The translations under genes were made by a program, and so were the position numbers. The notes under the pieces were generated by a model, which was not told the origin of the DNA, made no database searches, and saw nothing but the letters and a program-made list of their open reading frames with translations. A stretch of DNA of 64,000 bases from Ruegeria sp. YS9 (GTDB taxonomy: Bacteria; Pseudomonadota; Alphaproteobacteria; Rhodobacterales; Rhodobacteraceae), in NCBI RefSeq assembly GCF_024628725.1, contig NZ_CP102409.1:839001-903000 (forward strand), read 5' to 3'. Shown one piece after another: positions 62,584 through 64,000 of this stretch (position 1 is the first letter of the stretch; every line of letters begins with the position of its first letter).

Positions 62584-63420
62584 TCATCTTTGGAACACAA
62601 ACTGGACCTGCAGGCGGAACCGCCAGCCCTTGGGCCCGCCGGCCGGGCTCTCAAGCCAATAGCCGGCGCCGGCCTGGAAATTGACGGGCCGCCCGGCAAT
62701 GAGGGCGAGTTTCGAGACCGACGCGTTGATCGGCACAGACCAGGCGTCGGCCTTCCAGTCATAGGTTGACTCGCTCTGCAGAGAGAAAGTCCAGGCGTCT
62801 TCGGTCGAATAGGCGACGAACGGCTGCAAGAAGGTGGCGCTGGTGGGCGTCGTGGGATTGCTTTCGACATCCCAAAGATGGTTGGCCAGGGCGCCATAGG
62901 TCCATGGGCCGGTCTGCTGAAGGGCGATGCCGGTGATGCCCGCCGCCCAGGTGTCCGTGGACACGTCGGACCCTGTCGGGATGCGGACAACGGGGCCGAT
63001 TCCCCATGTCAGGTCCGTCTCGGTCGTTCGCGAATACCACGCGCTAAAGAGCACGTCGCCGATGCCGCTCTGTGACGTGCCGGGGATCACGTTCTCCTGC
63101 CAGACATAGGGGATGATCGTGCGCGTCACGATGTTCGCCCCATTGTCCAACGCAAAGGGGATCACCGGCTGCAGGTTCAGCGTCGTCCGGCTTCCCTGAC
63201 CGGCGACGCCGATGTTCTGGTCATAGTTCAGCTGAAGCGGCACCGAGATGATGGCGGCCAGCGGGTTCGCAAGATCCTGCGCCAAATCAGCTGTGTCTTG
63301 CGCAGCGGCGGCAACTGGAAATAGCGTGCAGGCCGCGAGAAGACAGCGGCGCAAAAGCAGACACATAGACATCAGATACGCCTTCAGGGAAGCGTTTTTC
63401 GGGTCAGGCTGGCCGGTCAT
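62584..63420 (-). CDS. Outer-membrane beta-barrel-like protein
   Basis: A 278-residue protein with a signal peptide (LLLRRCLLAACTLFPVAAAA, cleavage before QDTAD). The body alternates polar and aromatic residues and ends in VQFVFQR, with a C-terminal F-x-R pattern close to that of barrels. It resembles the MetA-pathway/phenol-degradation transporter-like family. The ATG at 63420 overlaps the upstream stop as ATGA; the ATG at 63372 gives a more standard signal peptide. Confidence 0.65.
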   Translation of the reverse strand: MTGQPDPKNASLKAYLMSMCLLLRRCLLAACTLFPVAAAAQDTADLAQDLANPLAAIISVPLQLNYDQNIGVAGQGSRTTLNLQPVIPFALDNGANIVTRTIIPYVWQENVIPGTSQSGIGDVLFSAWYSRTTETDLTWGIGPVVRIPTGSDVSTDTWAAGITGIALQQTGPWTYGALANHLWDVESNPTTPTSATFLQPFVAYSTEDAWTFSLQSESTYDWKADAWSVPINASVSKLALIAGRPVNFQAGAGYWLESPAGGPKGWRFRLQVQFVFQR

Positions 63421-63797
63421 CCATCAAAGGCCGCCATCGTGTTCTTCACGGCGTCATCCACAGCGCCGGCGAGAAGCCGACCGGGATCGTCGTCGCAGGC
63501 GTCTTCCAGTTCCTCGGTGAACTCATCCCTCAGACCGGCGCGCTTGTCTTCGTCGGGCACCAGGGCCAGCACGTCGATCTGACGGTTGTAGAGCGAGACC
63601 GCGACCATCAGGCGGACGATCCCAGCAACCGCCTCGTCATCGTCGGGATAGGTCTCCAACACGCTTTCGCAGCTGTGATGCATGTGCGGCATCGCCTCGT
63701 CGAGCATGAGTTCCATTGCCTCATCGGCCTGGGCTGAGCATGCGAGAGTGACAAGACAGGCGGTAACGACCGCATGTTTCAAAACAGAATTCGGCAT
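63417..63797 (-). CDS. Small secreted acidic protein
   Basis: A 126-residue protein with signal peptide MPNSVLKHAVVTACLVTLAC ending near AQA. The mature part is helical and acidic (MELMLDEAMPHMHHSCESVL; EFTEELEDACDDDPGR) with two cysteines that may form a disulfide. I do not recognise a family. It is coupled by ATGA overlap to the outer-membrane-like gene. Confidence 0.65.
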   Translation of the reverse strand: MPNSVLKHAVVTACLVTLACSAQADEAMELMLDEAMPHMHHSCESVLETYPDDDEAVAGIVRLMVAVSLYNRQIDVLALVPDEDKRAGLRDEFTEELEDACDDDPGRLLAGAVDDAVKNTMAAFDG

Positions 63798-63834
63798 TAA
63801 GAAGCTTCCTTGCTGGGCCAGTTCAGGCTGCAAT

Positions 63835-64000
63835 TTATTTCGTGGCGCCTGCGATGGCGCCGACAATCGCCCCGGTCTGGACAGCGCCGCTCCCCCCAAC
63901 CAGAGCTCCGACGCCAGCTCCAATGAGCGCGCCGCCGATCGTGTTCTTGGTGCGCTGTCGCCCGGCATCCGCCGACATGGGCATTGCCATAAGCAAGGCC
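63835..64000 (-). CDS. Glycine-zipper protein, C-terminal end only
   Basis: The frame enters from the window edge and ends at the TAA at 63835. It encodes a segment with KNTIGGALIGAGVGALVGG and GAIVGAIAGATK, two glycine zippers typical of small outer-membrane or envelope-stress proteins (Gly-zipper_2/OmpA-linker type). The N-terminus is outside or near the window edge. It lies 37 bases upstream of the small secreted protein gene. Confidence 0.65.
   Translation of the reverse strand, partial: ALLMAMPMSADAGRQRTKNTIGGALIGAGVGALVGGSGAVQTGAIVGAIAGATK

Overview
The window looks like chromosome from an alphaproteobacterium of the Rhodobacteraceae (Roseobacter group). The pointers are a high-GC, tightly overlapped gene style, a selenophosphate synthetase with an N-terminal FAD domain, the aerobic (cob-type) cobalamin pathway under a B12 riboswitch, and a Roseobacter-type integrase N-terminus beside a tRNA-Cys fragment. 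This placement rests on recalled protein families; no database was searched.

Bases 1 to about 34,000 are ordinary core genome. In order they hold the 5' part of selD; an Mrp/Mnh Na+/H+ antiporter operon (mrpA-B fused, C, D, E, F, G, minus strand); a divergent rhodanese plus PHB-depolymerase-like esterase pair; an osmoregulated periplasmic glucan operon (TPR protein, opgC, opgG, opgH); a CoA-transferase plus TPP-enzyme pair; a DUF302 protein; then a 14 kb cobalamin cluster (riboswitch, DUF1636, cobW, N, G, H, I, J, with cobK inverted, then L, E, M, B, A, F). An SLC13-family permease closes this part.

At about 34.4 to 35.4 kb the character changes. The 3' half of merA is fused to the 5' end of a tyrosine integrase gene, and next to it lies a 48-base 3' fragment of tRNA-Cys(GCA). 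I read this as the wreck of one integrated element and the boundary of a second one extending rightwards. From 35.4 to 58.6 kb the content is mobile: a phage O-like replication initiator with iteron-like palindromes inside its gene, a HipBA toxin-antitoxin pair with two matching operator sites, a seven-gene minus-strand defence block (PLD/SNF2-type helicase, DUF4391, type III Mod and Res, an unknown protein, two putative nucleases), an anti-restriction ArdC region with duplicated hairpin leaders, an oriT-like nested inverted repeat, and a MobC-relaxase-coupling protein module. No VirB/Tra channel genes are present, so the element would be mobilisable rather than self-transmissible.

Bases 58.7 to 64.0 kb (minus strand) hold exported proteins: a PafA-like phosphatase, two tandem DUF1254/DUF1214 proteins, an outer-membrane-like protein, a small secreted protein and the end of a glycine-zipper protein. 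I saw no intact tRNA-Cys, so the right end of the element is either outside the window or not recognisable.

The best candidates for something undescribed are the seven-gene defence block and the leader/oriT layout around ArdC, which resembles a conjugative leading region with possible single-strand promoters.
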